Source of the DNA: JBCBCP01 sp039817385 | GTDB taxonomy: Bacteria > Pseudomonadota > Alphaproteobacteria > Rhodobacterales > Rhodobacteraceae | Direction of reading: 5' to 3' | NCBI GenBank assembly: GCA_039817385.1 | Contig: JBCBVY010000007.1 | Span: forward strand, 225,461-289,460 | DNA length: 64,000 nucleotides | Shown: one piece after another, positions 16,203-24,964 of the stretch | Numbering within the stretch: position 1 is the stretch's first letter | How the letters are laid out: every line of letters begins with the position of its first letter | The notes under the pieces: model-generated | Told to the model about the DNA's origin: nothing | Database searches by the model: none | The model's input: only the letters and a program-made list of their open reading frames with translations | Made by a program: the position numbers and the translations under genes

Positions 16203-17537
16203 ATGACCCAAGCCATGAAAATCGCCATCATCGATGATGAAAAAGACATGCGGCAGTCGATCAGCCAGTGGCTGGCCCTGTCGGGCTATGACACCGAAAC
16301 CTATCCCAGCGCCGAAGAGGCGCTGAAAACGCTGGGGCCGGACTATCCCGGAATCGTCATCTCCGACATCAAGATGCCGGGGATGGACGGGATGCAGTTC
16401 CTGAAAAAGCTGATGGGCACCGACAGCGCGCTGCCGGTGATCATGATCACCGGACACGGCGATGTGCCGATGGCGGTGGAGGCAATGCGCGTCGGCGCGT
16501 TCGATTTCCTTGAAAAGCCGTTCAATCCGGACCGGATGTCGGAACTCGCCAAGAAGGCGACCCATGCCCGCCGCCTGACGATGGACAACCGCGCCCTGCG
16601 CCGGGAGCTCAGCGATGGCGGGCAGCTGATGAAAAAGCTCATCGGGCACAGCCCGGTCATGGAGCGGCTGCGCGAGGATATCCTCGATCTGGGGCAGGCG
16701 GACGGCCATGTCCTGATCGACGGGGAGACAGGCACCGGCAAGACGCTGGTCGCGCACGCCCTGCACGCGGTGGGCAGCCGCGCGGGCAAGAAATTCGTGC
16801 TGGTCAGCTGTTCGGCCTATGAAGAGGACGCACTGGCCAAGCGGCTCTTTGGCCCGATGCTGCCCGAGGACAGCGCGCTGCCCGCCGTCGAAGAGGCCCG
16901 CGGCGGCACGCTGGTGCTGGAGGATATCGAAGCGCTGTCGGAGACGTCACAGGCGCGGCTTTTGTCGGTGATCAACGAACAGGGCGTGCCGGCCGAGACG
17001 CGGGTCGTCGCCATCGCCAACTTGCAAGAGGCGGGCCGCACCATTGAGGACGCGCTGCGCCCCGATCTGTTCTACCGTCTTGCCGCGCTGCGCATCACCG
17101 TGCCGCCGCTGCGCCAGCGGGGGGAGGATATCCTGACCCTCTTTACCCGGCTGAGCGAGCAATTCGCGGATGAGTACGGCTGCGATGCGCCCAAGGTCTC
17201 CGCGCAGGAGGCGGCGCAGCTTTTGCAGGCGCCCTGGCCGGGGAACGTGCGCCAGCTGATCAACATCGCGGAACGCGCGGTGCTGCAATCGCGCCGCGGG
17301 TCAGGCACAATTGCGTCGCTGCTGATGTCCGATCACGAGGAAATGCAGCCCGTGATGACGACCGAAGGCAAGCCGCTGAAGGAATACGTAGAGGCGTTCG
17401 AGCGGATGCTGATCGACAACACGATGCGCCGCCACAAGGGCTCGATTGCTTCTGTGATGGACGAGCTGTGCCTGCCGCGCCGCACCCTGAACGAGAAGAT
17501 GGCCAAATACGGGCTACAGCGCGCGGACTATCTGTAA
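16203..17537 (+). CDS. dctD: DctD-type response regulator lacking the GAFTGA loop
   Basis: 444 residues: receiver domain (about 6-120, phospho-acceptor Asp55 in VISDIKMPG), AAA+ domain (about 145-375) and C-terminal Fis-type helix-turn-helix (HKGSIASVMDELCLPRRTLNEKMAKYG). Walker A is GETGTGKT at 174-181 and Walker B is the altered GGTLVLEDIE near 234-243. The sigma-54-contacting GAFTGA motif expected at about 218-224 is absent; the region reads GPMLPEDSALP. The family normally activates sigma-54 promoters. This protein probably does not, as with Rhodobacter capsulatus NtrC, which works with the housekeeping sigma factor. Confidence 0.88.
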   Translation: MTQAMKIAIIDDEKDMRQSISQWLALSGYDTETYPSAEEALKTLGPDYPGIVISDIKMPGMDGMQFLKKLMGTDSALPVIMITGHGDVPMAVEAMRVGAFDFLEKPFNPDRMSELAKKATHARRLTMDNRALRRELSDGGQLMKKLIGHSPVMERLREDILDLGQADGHVLIDGETGTGKTLVAHALHAVGSRAGKKFVLVSCSAYEEDALAKRLFGPMLPEDSALPAVEEARGGTLVLEDIEALSETSQARLLSVINEQGVPAETRVVAIANLQEAGRTIEDALRPDLFYRLAALRITVPPLRQRGEDILTLFTRLSEQFADEYGCDAPKVSAQEAAQLLQAPWPGNVRQLINIAERAVLQSRRGSGTIASLLMSDHEEMQPVMTTEGKPLKEYVEAFERMLIDNTMRRHKGSIASVMDELCLPRRTLNEKMAKYGLQRADYL

Positions 17538-17538
17538 G

Positions 17539-17608
17539 GCGATCCTTGAAGGATCGCAGGGCCGCCGTTTTTTGAAAAACGGCCCGCGCCCAATCCTTCA
17601 AGGATTGG
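17539..17608. terminator. Three-hairpin bidirectional terminator/repeat
   Basis: Three consecutive hairpins fill the gap between the convergent dctD and lipoprotein genes: GCGATCCTTGAAGGATCGC (17539-17557), a central CCGTTTTT-TG-AAAAACGG stem nested in GGG/CCC (about 17559-17584), and CCAATCCTTCAAGGATTGG (17590-17608). The outer two share the ATCCTT/AAGGAT arms. The T and A runs in the middle stem suit termination in both directions. Confidence 0.7.
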
Positions 17609-17899
17609 TCAGAGCGTCGCCGCGCGCAGCTTGACCAGCTGGATCGCCTGATTCTCGTCATTGGTGTAGCACACCCAGCTGGGCTGGCCCGGCACGTCGA
17701 TGATATATTGGTTCACCTCGACCACGGGCAGTTCGGTGTTGGCCGTCGCCCCAGTCGCGCCGGTCTCGTTCTGCACCGCGCGGATGCAGCTTTTGGTGCC
17801 GCGCAGCTCGGCCAGGGCGTCCGGATCGTCCGCGACGGCAATCTCATCACAGGCGGCCACGGCCAAAAGCGCAAGTGGTGCAAAGCGCAGCAGAGTCAT
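17609..17899 (-). CDS. Small putative lipoprotein
   Basis: 96 residues from the ATG of MTLLRFAPLALLAVAAC. This start gives a lipoprotein signal with the lipobox VAAC (Cys16). The mature part has two more cysteines (GTKSCIRAV and SWVCYTND) that could form a disulfide. No known domain is recognised; the envelope location is inferred from the lipobox. It converges with dctD. Confidence 0.65.
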   Translation of the reverse strand: MTLLRFAPLALLAVAACDEIAVADDPDALAELRGTKSCIRAVQNETGATGATANTELPVVEVNQYIIDVPGQPSWVCYTNDENQAIQLVKLRAATL

Positions 17900-18379
17900 C
17901 TTTAGTCCCCCAACGTGTTGTCCGCGCACCCTTTCCAGAGCCTGCCGCGCTGTCAAGTCACGCGTCGCTCCGTTGCGCAGGTGCCGGATTGCGTCTTGTC
18001 AATATGCACCGAAACCCTTTATCTGTGACGGGTCAGGGTGCTGCGTTTCGGCGTCACCCCGGCTGTTCAGTTTCGCTGTCCCGCGGACTGGCGGGCATAA
18101 CGCCCCGCGCTTCGGGACAGACCGATCAGACCATTTGGTCAAACAGACATGCGCCTCGGCGCTGTCAGCGTAATGGATGCGGGCCTGCGCGAGGCGCAGG
18201 CTGCATCGGAGAAGAACCGCGATGACGCGCGCAATAAACAGACGCAGTGAGGACCGGGCGATGCCCGCCTCCCACGTGCGCGCCGCGCCTGTCGCTCAGA
18301 CAAGACACACCGCCATGCCCGCCGCGCCGCCTGGGTTATCCCGGGGCAGGCGAGCCATGCCGGTGTGCAAACGGACAAC
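17900..18379 (+). promoter_or_regulatory. Long rne upstream/leader region with candidate promoter
   Basis: About 480 bases without a supportable gene. A sigma-70-like promoter is visible: TTGTCA at 17996-18001, an 18-base spacer and TATCTG at 18020-18025. It would give an rne leader of roughly 350 bases. Long leaders are typical of rne, whose mRNA is autoregulated through its 5' untranslated region in enterobacteria. The leader holds several GC-rich inverted segments and an AATAAAC stretch. Whether autoregulation applies here is inference. Confidence 0.45.
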
Positions 18380-21127
18380 ATGGCAAAGAAAATGCTCATC
18401 GACGCCACCCACGCGGAAGAGACCCGCGTTGTGGTGGTGGACGGACACAAGGTTGAGGAATTCGACTTTGAATCCGAAAACAAGCGCCAGCTTCAAGGCA
18501 ATATCTACCTCGCAAAAGTAACCCGTGTGGAGCCGTCGCTTCAGGCGGCTTTTGTCGATTACGGCGGTAACCGGCACGGCTTCCTCGCGTTCTCGGAAAT
18601 CCATCCGGATTACTACCAGATTCCCGTGGCCGACCGTGAAGCGCTGATGGAAGAAGAACGCGCCTATGCCGAGGCGATGCGCGCGCAGGAAGACGAGGAG
18701 CCGCCGAAAAAGACGCGCTCCCGCCGCTCCCGCGCGGCAAAGGCCAAGGACACGGATGCCGTGACCTCCGCCGAGCCCGAAGGCATGGAGACGATCGACT
18801 TGTCCGAGGACGAGGTCGAGGTGCCGGAGGGGGAAGCGACCTCACCGATGGAGACGGTGGCCGATACGCCTGTGGAGACGCCAGCGGCGGATGATCCCGC
18901 TCAGACCGACGACGCGCCTGCTGACGAGGCCGCTGATAGCGCGCAGACCGAGGACGCCGCTGTAGAAGAGGCAGCGCCCGAGGACGCCACTGCGCCAGAA
19001 GCGGAAGTCGAGGCTGCGGCGGATCACGCCGACGCCGATGAAGACGCCGCCGAGGCAAAGGGCCCCGATGCCGCTGCCAAGGATGACAGCATCGAATCGG
19101 TGGCCGATGACGACGACCACGAAGACATCCGCCCGCCCCGCAAACCGCGCCCGCGCCGGTACAAGATCCAGGAGGTCATCAAGGTCCGCCAGATCCTGCT
19201 GGTGCAGGTCGTCAAGGAAGAGCGCGGCAACAAAGGCGCGGCGCTGACCACCTACCTGAGCCTTGCAGGCCGCTACTGTGTCCTGATGCCGAACACCGCC
19301 CGGGGCGGCGGTATCAGCCGCAAGATTACCAACGCCGCCGACCGCAAGAAGCTCAAAGAGATCGCGAACGAGATCGAGGTGCCGCAGGGCGCCGGCCTAA
19401 TCGTGCGCACCGCGGGCGCCAAGCGGACCAAGGCGGAGATCAAGCGCGACTACGAATACCTCCAGCGCCTGTGGGAGCAGATCCGCGAGTTGACGCTGAA
19501 ATCCATCGCCCCCGCCAAGATCTACGAGGAAGGCGACCTGATCAAACGCTCGATCCGCGACCTCTACAGCCGCGAGATCGACGAGGTGCTGGTGGAGGGC
19601 GAGCGCGGCTACCGCATCGCCAAGGACTTCATGAAGATGATCATGCCGTCCCACGCCAAGAACGTGAAACTCTATGGCGAGAGCCTGCCGCTTTTCGCGC
19701 GCTACCAGGTCGAATCGTACCTTGCCGGCATGTTCAACCCGACGGTGCAGCTGAAATCCGGCGGCTACATCGTCATCGGCGTGACCGAAGCGCTTGTCGC
19801 CATCGATGTGAACTCGGGCCGGGCCACCAAGGAAGGCTCGATCGAGGAAACCGCGACCAAGACCAACCTTGAGGCCGCCGAAGAGGTGGCCCGCCAGCTG
19901 CGCCTGCGGGACCTTGCGGGCCTTATTGTCATCGACTTCATCGACATGGACGAGCGTAAGAACAACGCCAAAGTCGAGAAGATGATGAAGGACAAGCTGA
20001 AGACCGACCGCGCGCGCATTCAGGTGGGCCGGATTTCGGGCTTTGGCCTGATGGAGATGTCCCGCCAGCGCCTGCGCCCCGGCATGATCGAGGCAACGAC
20101 GCAGCCATGCCCGCATTGCCACGGCACGGGCCTGATCCGCTCGGACGGGAACATGTCCCTGTCGATCCTGCGCCAGATCGAGGAAGAGGGCACGCGGGGG
20201 CGCTCCCGCGAGGTGCTGGTGCGCGCGCCGGTGGCGATTGCGAACTTCCTGATGAACTCCAAACGCGAGCACATTGCGCAGATCGAAGGGCGCTATGGCC
20301 TGGCCGTGCGGATCGAGGGCGACCCGCATCTGGTTAGCCCTGATTTCAGCCTTGAGAAGTTCAAGACCGCGACCCGGGTCGTGCAGCAGACCGAAGCGGC
20401 GGTGGTGTCCGTCGACACCTCCATCATGGCCGAGGTTGATGACGCCGAGGCGGAGGCAGATGCCGCGCTGGAGGCCGAAGCACAGGCTGAGGCAAACGGC
20501 GAGGCCGGTGACGGGGAAACCCGGCCCAAACGGCGCCGTCGCCGTCGGCGTCGGCGCAAGTCCGGGAACGGCGAGGGCGAGGCCGGTGCCGAAAACCAGA
20601 CCGAGGGGCAGGCGGAGGCCAGTGCCGAGGACGCGTCTGAAGCGGACGCCGAGGCCGTGACCGAAGAGGCAGCCTCTGAGGGCGAAGCGGCTGAGGAAAA
20701 GCCCAAGCGCAAGCGCACCCGCCGCCGGAGCCCCAAGAAGGATGCGGCGGTAGATGCTGAGGCGACCGAGGAAGAAGCTCCAGCGACAGAAGGCGCGCCT
20801 TCCGAGGAGGCCGCCGCCGAAGCTGTGGCGCCGACAGCCGAAGCGCCCGCCGCTGAGGCTGCGGACGCTTCGACGGATGCATCTGAAGAAGCCCCGGCCG
20901 CCGAGGCTGCGGACGATTCCACGGATGCACCGGAAGAAGCCCCAGCTGCGCCCGAAGAGGCCGCTGCTGAACCGGAACCCGAAGCCGCACCGGAACCTGC
21001 GCCAGAGCCCGTTGCCGAACCCGCGCCGGAGCCAGTACCGGAGCCGGAACCGGAGCCGGTCGCCGAAACGCCCGAAGCACCGGCCAAGCCCAAACGGCGC
21101 GGCTGGTGGTCGCTCGGCTCCAAGTAA
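18380..21127 (+). CDS. rne: Ribonuclease E
   Basis: 915 residues from MAKKMLIDATHAEETRV; the five codons upstream are not conserved. The S1 domain (about 35-300) is split by an acidic Ala/Glu/Asp-rich insertion (about 105-255). The catalytic domain has AIDVNSGRATKEG and LIVIDFIDM (Mg-binding Asp residues), then the Zn-link CPHCHGTG. The C-terminal 270 residues are low complexity with arginine-rich patches (KRRRRRRRRRK, KRKRTRRR) and EPxPEP repeats, ending in KPKRRGWWSLGSK. It cuts single-stranded A/U-rich RNA and scaffolds the RNA degradosome. A strong terminator follows. Confidence 0.95.
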   Translation: MAKKMLIDATHAEETRVVVVDGHKVEEFDFESENKRQLQGNIYLAKVTRVEPSLQAAFVDYGGNRHGFLAFSEIHPDYYQIPVADREALMEEERAYAEAMRAQEDEEPPKKTRSRRSRAAKAKDTDAVTSAEPEGMETIDLSEDEVEVPEGEATSPMETVADTPVETPAADDPAQTDDAPADEAADSAQTEDAAVEEAAPEDATAPEAEVEAAADHADADEDAAEAKGPDAAAKDDSIESVADDDDHEDIRPPRKPRPRRYKIQEVIKVRQILLVQVVKEERGNKGAALTTYLSLAGRYCVLMPNTARGGGISRKITNAADRKKLKEIANEIEVPQGAGLIVRTAGAKRTKAEIKRDYEYLQRLWEQIRELTLKSIAPAKIYEEGDLIKRSIRDLYSREIDEVLVEGERGYRIAKDFMKMIMPSHAKNVKLYGESLPLFARYQVESYLAGMFNPTVQLKSGGYIVIGVTEALVAIDVNSGRATKEGSIEETATKTNLEAAEEVARQLRLRDLAGLIVIDFIDMDERKNNAKVEKMMKDKLKTDRARIQVGRISGFGLMEMSRQRLRPGMIEATTQPCPHCHGTGLIRSDGNMSLSILRQIEEEGTRGRSREVLVRAPVAIANFLMNSKREHIAQIEGRYGLAVRIEGDPHLVSPDFSLEKFKTATRVVQQTEAAVVSVDTSIMAEVDDAEAEADAALEAEAQAEANGEAGDGETRPKRRRRRRRRRKSGNGEGEAGAENQTEGQAEASAEDASEADAEAVTEEAASEGEAAEEKPKRKRTRRRSPKKDAAVDAEATEEEAPATEGAPSEEAAAEAVAPTAEAPAAEAADASTDASEEAPAAEAADDSTDAPEEAPAAPEEAAAEPEPEAAPEPAPEPVAEPAPEPVPEPEPEPVAETPEAPAKPKRRGWWSLGSK

Positions 21128-21130
21128 ACG

Positions 21131-21160
21131 AAAACGCCCCGGTCCAGGCCGGGGCGTTTT
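21131..21160. terminator. Rho-independent terminator (bidirectional) after rne
   Basis: Perfect inverted repeat AAAACGCCCCGG-TCCAGG-CCGGGGCGTTTT. The T run on the plus strand ends rne, and the A run makes it usable for the convergent tusA gene as well. Confidence 0.9.
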
Positions 21161-21180
21161 TCACGTCAGCGCAGTGCGCG

Positions 21181-21405
21181 TCAGGCTTTCTCGATCACGT
21201 AGGTCTGCACCGGGCCGTCAAGGTCCGTTTCGACCAGCGCATGGCCCGCTTCGGCGCAGAAATGCGGCACGTCCACAATCGCTGCCGGGTCATCTGCGCG
21301 CACGACCAGCCGCTGACCAACCGCCAGCGCTTGCAGCCGCTTGCGCGCTTTCAGAACGGGCAGGGGGCACAGCAGCCCCGTTGCATCAAGCTCAACATCA
21401 TCCAT
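21181..21405 (-). CDS. tusA: TusA/SirA-family sulfur carrier protein
   Basis: 74 residues, the normal size. The CPxP sulfur-carrier motif is in ATGLLCPLPVLKARKRL, with the active cysteine at residue 13. Such proteins accept persulfide sulfur and pass it to tRNA thiolation, molybdenum cofactor or sulfur oxidation pathways. A second cysteine occurs in HFCAEAGH. The gene stands alone, converging with rne. Confidence 0.88.
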   Translation of the reverse strand: MDDVELDATGLLCPLPVLKARKRLQALAVGQRLVVRADDPAAIVDVPHFCAEAGHALVETDLDGPVQTYVIEKA

Positions 21406-21499
21406 GCGCCGCCAGATAGGCGCGATGTTTCACCCTGTCCACAGTGTTGTGACCACACGCCCCCGTGACGCCGCCCGCGCGCTTGGATAGGTAGGGGCA

Positions 21500-22252
21500 A
21501 TGCTTGGGATCGAAATCATGGATGCGGGGCTGCTGCCCGCGATGCTGGTGGCGCTGCTGGCGGGGGGGCTCAGCTTTCTGTCGCCCTGCGTGCTGCCCAT
21601 TGTCCCGCCCTACCTCGCCTATATGAGCGGGGTCAGCCTGAACGAGATTTCGGACGAGGCCGCGGGCCGCCGCAAAGCCACCCTGGCGGCGCTGTTCTTT
21701 GTCCTTGGCCTTAGCACGGTGTTCATTGCGCTGGGTTTTGCAGCGTCGACCTTTGGCACGTTCTTTGCCCGCAACCAGGTGCTGCTGGGCCAGATCGCGG
21801 GGATCGTCGTAATCATCTTCGGTCTGCATTTCATCGGCCTTTTTCGCATCCCGATCCTCGACCAAGAGGCGCGGCTGGAGGCTGGCGATCAGGGCGGCAG
21901 CGCCATCGGGGCCTATGTGCTCGGCCTCGCCTTTGCCTTTGGCTGGACGCCCTGTATCGGCCCGCAGCTGGGCGCGATCCTGAGCCTTGCCGCAACGGAG
22001 GCCAACGTGGCGCGCGGCACGACGCTGCTCGGTGTCTATGCGCTCGGCCTTGGCGTGCCTTTCCTGCTGGCCGCGATCTTTCTGAGCCGTGCGATCCCGC
22101 TGATGAACCGGATCAAGCCGCACCTCAAAACGATCGAGCGGATCATGGGCGTTCTGCTGATCATCGTCGGCCTTGCGCTTGTCACAGGCGCCTTTACCTG
22201 GTTTGCATTCTGGCTGCTTGAGACGTTCCCGGCCCTCGCAACGCTTGGCTAG
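21500..22252 (+). CDS. ccdA: CcdA/DsbD-family thiol-disulfide transporter (cytochrome c biogenesis)
   Basis: 250 residues with six predicted membrane helices. The first conserved Cys is in GGLSFLSPCVLPIVPPYLAYMSG and the second in FGWTPCIGPQLGAIL, the paired redox cysteines of the family. It carries reducing equivalents across the inner membrane for periplasmic apocytochrome c. The unrelated toxin-antitoxin protein CcdA shares only the name. An alternative ATG at 21518 would remove six residues. It is followed by a perfect palindrome. Confidence 0.9.
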   Translation: MLGIEIMDAGLLPAMLVALLAGGLSFLSPCVLPIVPPYLAYMSGVSLNEISDEAAGRRKATLAALFFVLGLSTVFIALGFAASTFGTFFARNQVLLGQIAGIVVIIFGLHFIGLFRIPILDQEARLEAGDQGGSAIGAYVLGLAFAFGWTPCIGPQLGAILSLAATEANVARGTTLLGVYALGLGVPFLLAAIFLSRAIPLMNRIKPHLKTIERIMGVLLIIVGLALVTGAFTWFAFWLLETFPALATLG

Positions 22253-22255
22253 GCG

Positions 22256-22275
22256 CGGAAAATTCGAATTTTCCG
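22256..22275. terminator. Perfect 20-bp palindrome, possible terminator
   Basis: CGGAAAATTCGAATTTTCCG starts six bases after the ccdA stop codon. As RNA it forms a stem of up to ten pairs with T/A-rich arms. It could act as a bidirectional terminator or a protein-binding site. A related A/T-armed hairpin (GTTTTCC...GGAAAAC) lies after the aldolase gene at 25850. Confidence 0.55.
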
Positions 22276-22337
22276 GACCGTGCCTCGGACTAAGAAAACG
22301 CCTTACTCTCGCCCAACGAGGCGCCTAAACTGCCCCC

Positions 22338-23552
22338 ATGAGCGAGCGGGACGATAAGGTGGTGCGCCGCCGGCGGGTGTTCTACATCCCCGGCTACGAC
22401 CCGATCCACCCGCGCCGCTACCGCGAGCTTTACCGCTCCGAAGGGGCGGCACAGGCGGCGATCTGTGGCTACGAGATTGGCCTGAAACCCCGAAAATTCG
22501 CCGGAAATTACGGCTGGCAGGCGACCAGCACGCAGGATGGAGCCGAAGTTGTCGCGGATGTCGAGGTGCTGCTGTGGTCCGATATCGTGCGCGGGTCGAT
22601 GTCCCAGACGATCCCAGCGACCTATTGGCAGATGCTGCGCACAGCGTGGGTCTATATCACCTCCGGCGCGCTGTTCCGCCTGATGCGCCTGCGCAAGGGG
22701 CCGGTGATTGCCGCGCTTTACCCTGTGGGTGCGTTGATCCTGCAGGCCCTGCTGGCGCTGGCAGTGGCCTACGGGCTATCGCAGCTGGGCGCGCTGCTCT
22801 GGCCCGGACCCGGCGCCTGGGTCGGCCTCAGCCTGGGCCTTGGCGCGGGCTACGGCCTTCTGCGCTGGTTCAAAAGGCGTGATGGCAAGTATTTCGTCTA
22901 CTACCTGATGCACGATTACGCCTATTCGGCCGCCTCCCGCGGGGCGAACCCGCTCGAGCTTGAGGCGCGCATGGCCGAATTCGCGGACCGCATTGCCGCG
23001 GCAATGCAGGAGGACTGGGACGAGGTGCTGGTCATCGGCCATTCCTCGGGCGCCCATCTCGGCGTGTCGATCCTTGCGGATCTCGCGCGGCAGGGGCGCA
23101 TCCGGGGCACGCTGGGGTTCCTGTCGCTGGGGCAGGTGGTCCCGATGGTCAGCTTCCTGCCGGAGGCGCACCGGCTGCGCGCGGATCTTGCGGCGCTCAG
23201 CACCTGTGCCGATCTGACTTGGGTCGATGTGACGGCCCCCGGCGACGGCTGCGCCTTTGCCCTGTGCGATCCCGTCGCCGTCAGCGGTGTCGCGCCACCC
23301 GGTAAACGCTGGCCGCTGGTCCTGTCTGCGGCCTTCACCCAAACGCTCAGCCCTGAACGGTGGAAAGAGCTGCGCTGGCGCTTTTTCCGGCTGCACTTCC
23401 AGTATCTTTGCGCCTTCGACCGCCCGGGCGACTACGACTACTTCCGCATCACCGCAGGGCCCCAGACGCTGGCGCAAAGGTTCGCGGGGCGCAAAGCCTC
23501 CGCCAGCCGGATCGAGGCGCCGGTGAACCGTTTCACGAGCGTCGCCGCATGA
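22338..23552 (+). CDS. Membrane-bound alpha/beta-hydrolase-like protein
   Basis: 404 residues. It begins RRRVFYIPGYDPIHPRRYRELY, like the first strand and loop of an alpha/beta hydrolase. Two hydrophobic helices (about 125-175) follow. The nucleophile elbow is VLVIGHSSGAHLG (GxSxG, Ser236), then SLGQVVPMVSFLP. The catalytic Asp and His are not obvious. Its stop overlaps the P450 start (ATGA), so the two are coupled and may act on the same hydrophobic substrate. Exact function unknown. Confidence 0.6.
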   Translation: MSERDDKVVRRRRVFYIPGYDPIHPRRYRELYRSEGAAQAAICGYEIGLKPRKFAGNYGWQATSTQDGAEVVADVEVLLWSDIVRGSMSQTIPATYWQMLRTAWVYITSGALFRLMRLRKGPVIAALYPVGALILQALLALAVAYGLSQLGALLWPGPGAWVGLSLGLGAGYGLLRWFKRRDGKYFVYYLMHDYAYSAASRGANPLELEARMAEFADRIAAAMQEDWDEVLVIGHSSGAHLGVSILADLARQGRIRGTLGFLSLGQVVPMVSFLPEAHRLRADLAALSTCADLTWVDVTAPGDGCAFALCDPVAVSGVAPPGKRWPLVLSAAFTQTLSPERWKELRWRFFRLHFQYLCAFDRPGDYDYFRITAGPQTLAQRFAGRKASASRIEAPVNRFTSVAA

Positions 23553-24898
23553 TCCCGCCCAAACCGCCCGCGCGCGCGGACCGCGTCCCGCTTTGGCGCT
23601 ACGCACAGCTTTTCCGGCGCGATATCCTCAGCGCGCAGCCTGCACGGCTCTACCGCGCGTGGATGGCGGAATTTCGCACGCCGTTCTTCCGGTCTTTCCT
23701 GCTGAACCAGCCGGACCTCGTGGACACGGTCCTGCGCCAGCGGCCAGACGATTTCCCCAAATCGGACCGCATAAGCGAAGGGTTGCGCCCGCTCCTTGGC
23801 AACTCGGTCTTTCTGACCAATGGCGAGACCTGGAAGCGCCAGCGGCGGATCATCGATCCCGCCTTTGAAGGCGGGCGCCTGCGCGAGACCTTCCCGGCCA
23901 TGTGGGACGCGGCGGAGGCGGCGACGCAGCGTCTGGTGCAGCACGAAGGCACCACAGTGGAGATCGAGGCAGAGACAAGCCACGCCGCCGCTGACGTGAT
24001 CTTCCGCACGCTCTTCTCCATCCCGATCGAACACCGGCTCGCACGCGAAGTCTTTGACGAATTCCGCACCTACCAGCGCAGCCAGCCGATCCTGAACATC
24101 GCGGCCTTCATCCCCCTGCCGCGCTGGATGCCGCGCCTGCACAAAGGCAGCACAAAACGGAGCGCGGCGCGCATTCGCGGGCTGATTGCGCAGCTGGTCA
24201 CTGAGCGGCAGGCGCAGATCGACGCGGGCACCGCGCCCGATGATCTGGCGACCAAGATCATGACCACGCGCGACCCCCAGACCGGCGCACTGTTCAGCCC
24301 CGAGGAGATGGTCGACCAGGTGGCGATCTTCTTTCTCGCGGGGCACGAAACAAGCGCCTCTGCGCTGGCCTGGGCGCTCTATCTCTGTGCGCTTTACCCC
24401 GAGTGGCAAGAGAAGATCGCGGCGGAGGCGCAGGCGCTGGAGCCGTCCTTTGCCACCATGTCTCGCCTGCCCATCACCCGCGATGTGTTTCGGGAAACCC
24501 TGCGCCTTTACCCGCCTGTGCCGATGATGGTGCGCGAGGCGACCTGCCCCGAACGCTTTCGCGACCGGGATGTGCCCAAAGGCGCGCAGCTGGTGCTCAG
24601 CCCGTGGCACCTGCACCGGCACGCACGCATCTGGGACCGGCCCGATGAATTTGACCCCACACGCTGGCAGACCGCGGATGGCAAACGCTGCGCTCGGGAG
24701 GCCTACATCCCGTTCAGCGCCGGGTCGCGCGTGTGTACGGGCGCCGGATTTGCGATGATCGAAGGACCGCTTCTTCTGGCCCGCCTGCTGCGCGATCTGC
24801 GGGTGGAGCTGCCCGAAGGGCCCGCGCCCGTGCCGGTTGCGCATCTCACGGTGCGCTCCGCCGAAGGGATAGCGCTATCGGTGCGTCTGCGCGCCTGA
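23549..24898 (+). CDS. Cytochrome P450
   Basis: 449 residues from the ATG overlapping the hydrolase stop. The oxygen-binding I helix is FFLAGHETSASAL, the ExxR is in RETLRLYPPVP, and the heme ligand is Cys396 in FSAGSRVCTGAGFA. The sequence EATCPERFRDRDVPKGAQLVLSPWHLHRHARIWDRPDEFDPTRW resembles P450s acting on fatty or aromatic compounds. There is no fused reductase, so it needs ferredoxin partners encoded elsewhere. Substrate unknown. Confidence 0.92.
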   Translation: MIPPKPPARADRVPLWRYAQLFRRDILSAQPARLYRAWMAEFRTPFFRSFLLNQPDLVDTVLRQRPDDFPKSDRISEGLRPLLGNSVFLTNGETWKRQRRIIDPAFEGGRLRETFPAMWDAAEAATQRLVQHEGTTVEIEAETSHAAADVIFRTLFSIPIEHRLAREVFDEFRTYQRSQPILNIAAFIPLPRWMPRLHKGSTKRSAARIRGLIAQLVTERQAQIDAGTAPDDLATKIMTTRDPQTGALFSPEEMVDQVAIFFLAGHETSASALAWALYLCALYPEWQEKIAAEAQALEPSFATMSRLPITRDVFRETLRLYPPVPMMVREATCPERFRDRDVPKGAQLVLSPWHLHRHARIWDRPDEFDPTRWQTADGKRCAREAYIPFSAGSRVCTGAGFAMIEGPLLLARLLRDLRVELPEGPAPVPVAHLTVRSAEGIALSVRLRA

Positions 24899-24964
24899 CA
24901 CCCCTTTCACGCGCCGCGCCTCGCGGGCTAGGAAGGGCCAAGGATTCGGAACTGGAGAATAGGC

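Noticed and set aside
20293..21123. A long Ser/Ala/Gly-rich open frame on the minus strand inside rne
   Set aside because: It is the antisense shadow of the Glu/Ala/Pro-rich RNase E tail and has no start context of its own.
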